This document shows positions 13,287 through 13,325 of a stretch of DNA of 13,325 nt, piece after piece. A program made the position numbers and the translations under genes. The stretch's first letter is position 1. Every line of letters starts with the position of its first letter. Under the pieces are notes generated by a model. The model worked only from the letters and a program-made list of their open reading frames with translations. It was not told where the DNA came from and searched no databases. Source of the DNA: Candidatus Woesearchaeota archaeon (GTDB taxonomy: Archaea; Nanobdellota; Nanobdellia; Woesearchaeales; UBA11716); NCBI GenBank assembly GCA_013329175.1, contig DUKR01000069.1, positions 1 to 13,325 of the forward strand. The letters are read 5' to 3'.

Positions 13287-13325
13287 ATGAAAAAAACTAT
13301 TCAGATGCAGATGGAAGGATATGAA
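13287..13325 (+). CDS. Start of an unknown gene, cut by the window end
   Basis: Only 13 codons are visible (MKKTIQMQMEGYE), with no stop before the window ends. The reading is supported by the TATA box at the right distance and by the operator-like palindrome ending at the ATG. The product cannot be identified. An autoregulated transcription factor would fit the operator but is only a guess. Confidence 0.5.
   Translation, partial: MKKTIQMQMEGYE

Noticed and set aside
1..13325. CRISPR array, insertion sequence, integrase, tRNA or rRNA
   Set aside because: Nothing like regular direct repeats with spacers, transposase motifs, or tRNA-like cloverleaf sequence was seen by eye; nearly all of the window is occupied by identified genes.

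Overview
The window looks like part of the chromosome of a DPANN-type archaeon, perhaps Woesearchaeota/Pacearchaeota-like; the lineage is an inference. Pointers are a Hef helicase-nuclease, a primase in which the catalytic PriS part and the Fe-S PriL C-terminal part form one polypeptide (known from Nanoarchaeum equitans and other DPANN), class III (archaeal pilin-type) signal peptides, an archaeal Toprim protein, and TATA-like boxes placed about 26-28 nt before start codons (leaderless transcripts). One gene, rsmI, belongs to a mainly bacterial family. No tRNA, rRNA, CRISPR array, insertion sequence or integrase was seen.

Layout. (1) 1-3135, plus strand: a TATA box, the Hef-type repair helicase/nuclease, then a SAM hydrolase (DUF62 family). 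(2) 3145-10440, plus strand: a TATA box and five head-to-tail overlapping genes. Two are small class III pilin-like proteins, one is a related small membrane-anchored protein, one is a giant 1634-residue surface protein and one is a single-pass membrane protein. The giant protein combines a von Willebrand A (vWA) domain, three related beta-sandwich modules, a DUF2341 region and a LamG/concanavalin-like region. (3) 10441-10469: a hairpin between the two convergent operons. (4) 10505-12789, minus strand: primase followed, almost overlapping, by rsmI. (5) 12790-12842: a single near-palindromic TATA box spaced to serve both the primase (minus) and a Toprim gene (plus). (6) 13256-13325: TATA box, a perfect 9-bp inverted repeat across the expected transcription start, and the first 13 codons of an unknown gene.

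Functionally, the ends carry information-processing genes (fork repair, primer synthesis, rRNA methylation, a small Toprim enzyme). The centre is a surface-structure operon. My reading is that the three small pilin-like proteins and the single-pass protein build or anchor a filament or pseudopilus-like base, and the giant protein is its adhesive subunit. This is comparable in concept to bacterial PilY1 or to the vWA- and lectin-bearing modular pilins of Streptococcus sanguinis.

The most notable thing in the window is the domain architecture of the giant protein. Its vWA domain is split by about 770 residues. One of the two beta-sandwich modules inside that insertion is itself split by a further cassette of about 490 residues (DUF2341, LamG and another beta domain). 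This gives a doubly nested protein with Cys residues placed to close each module.
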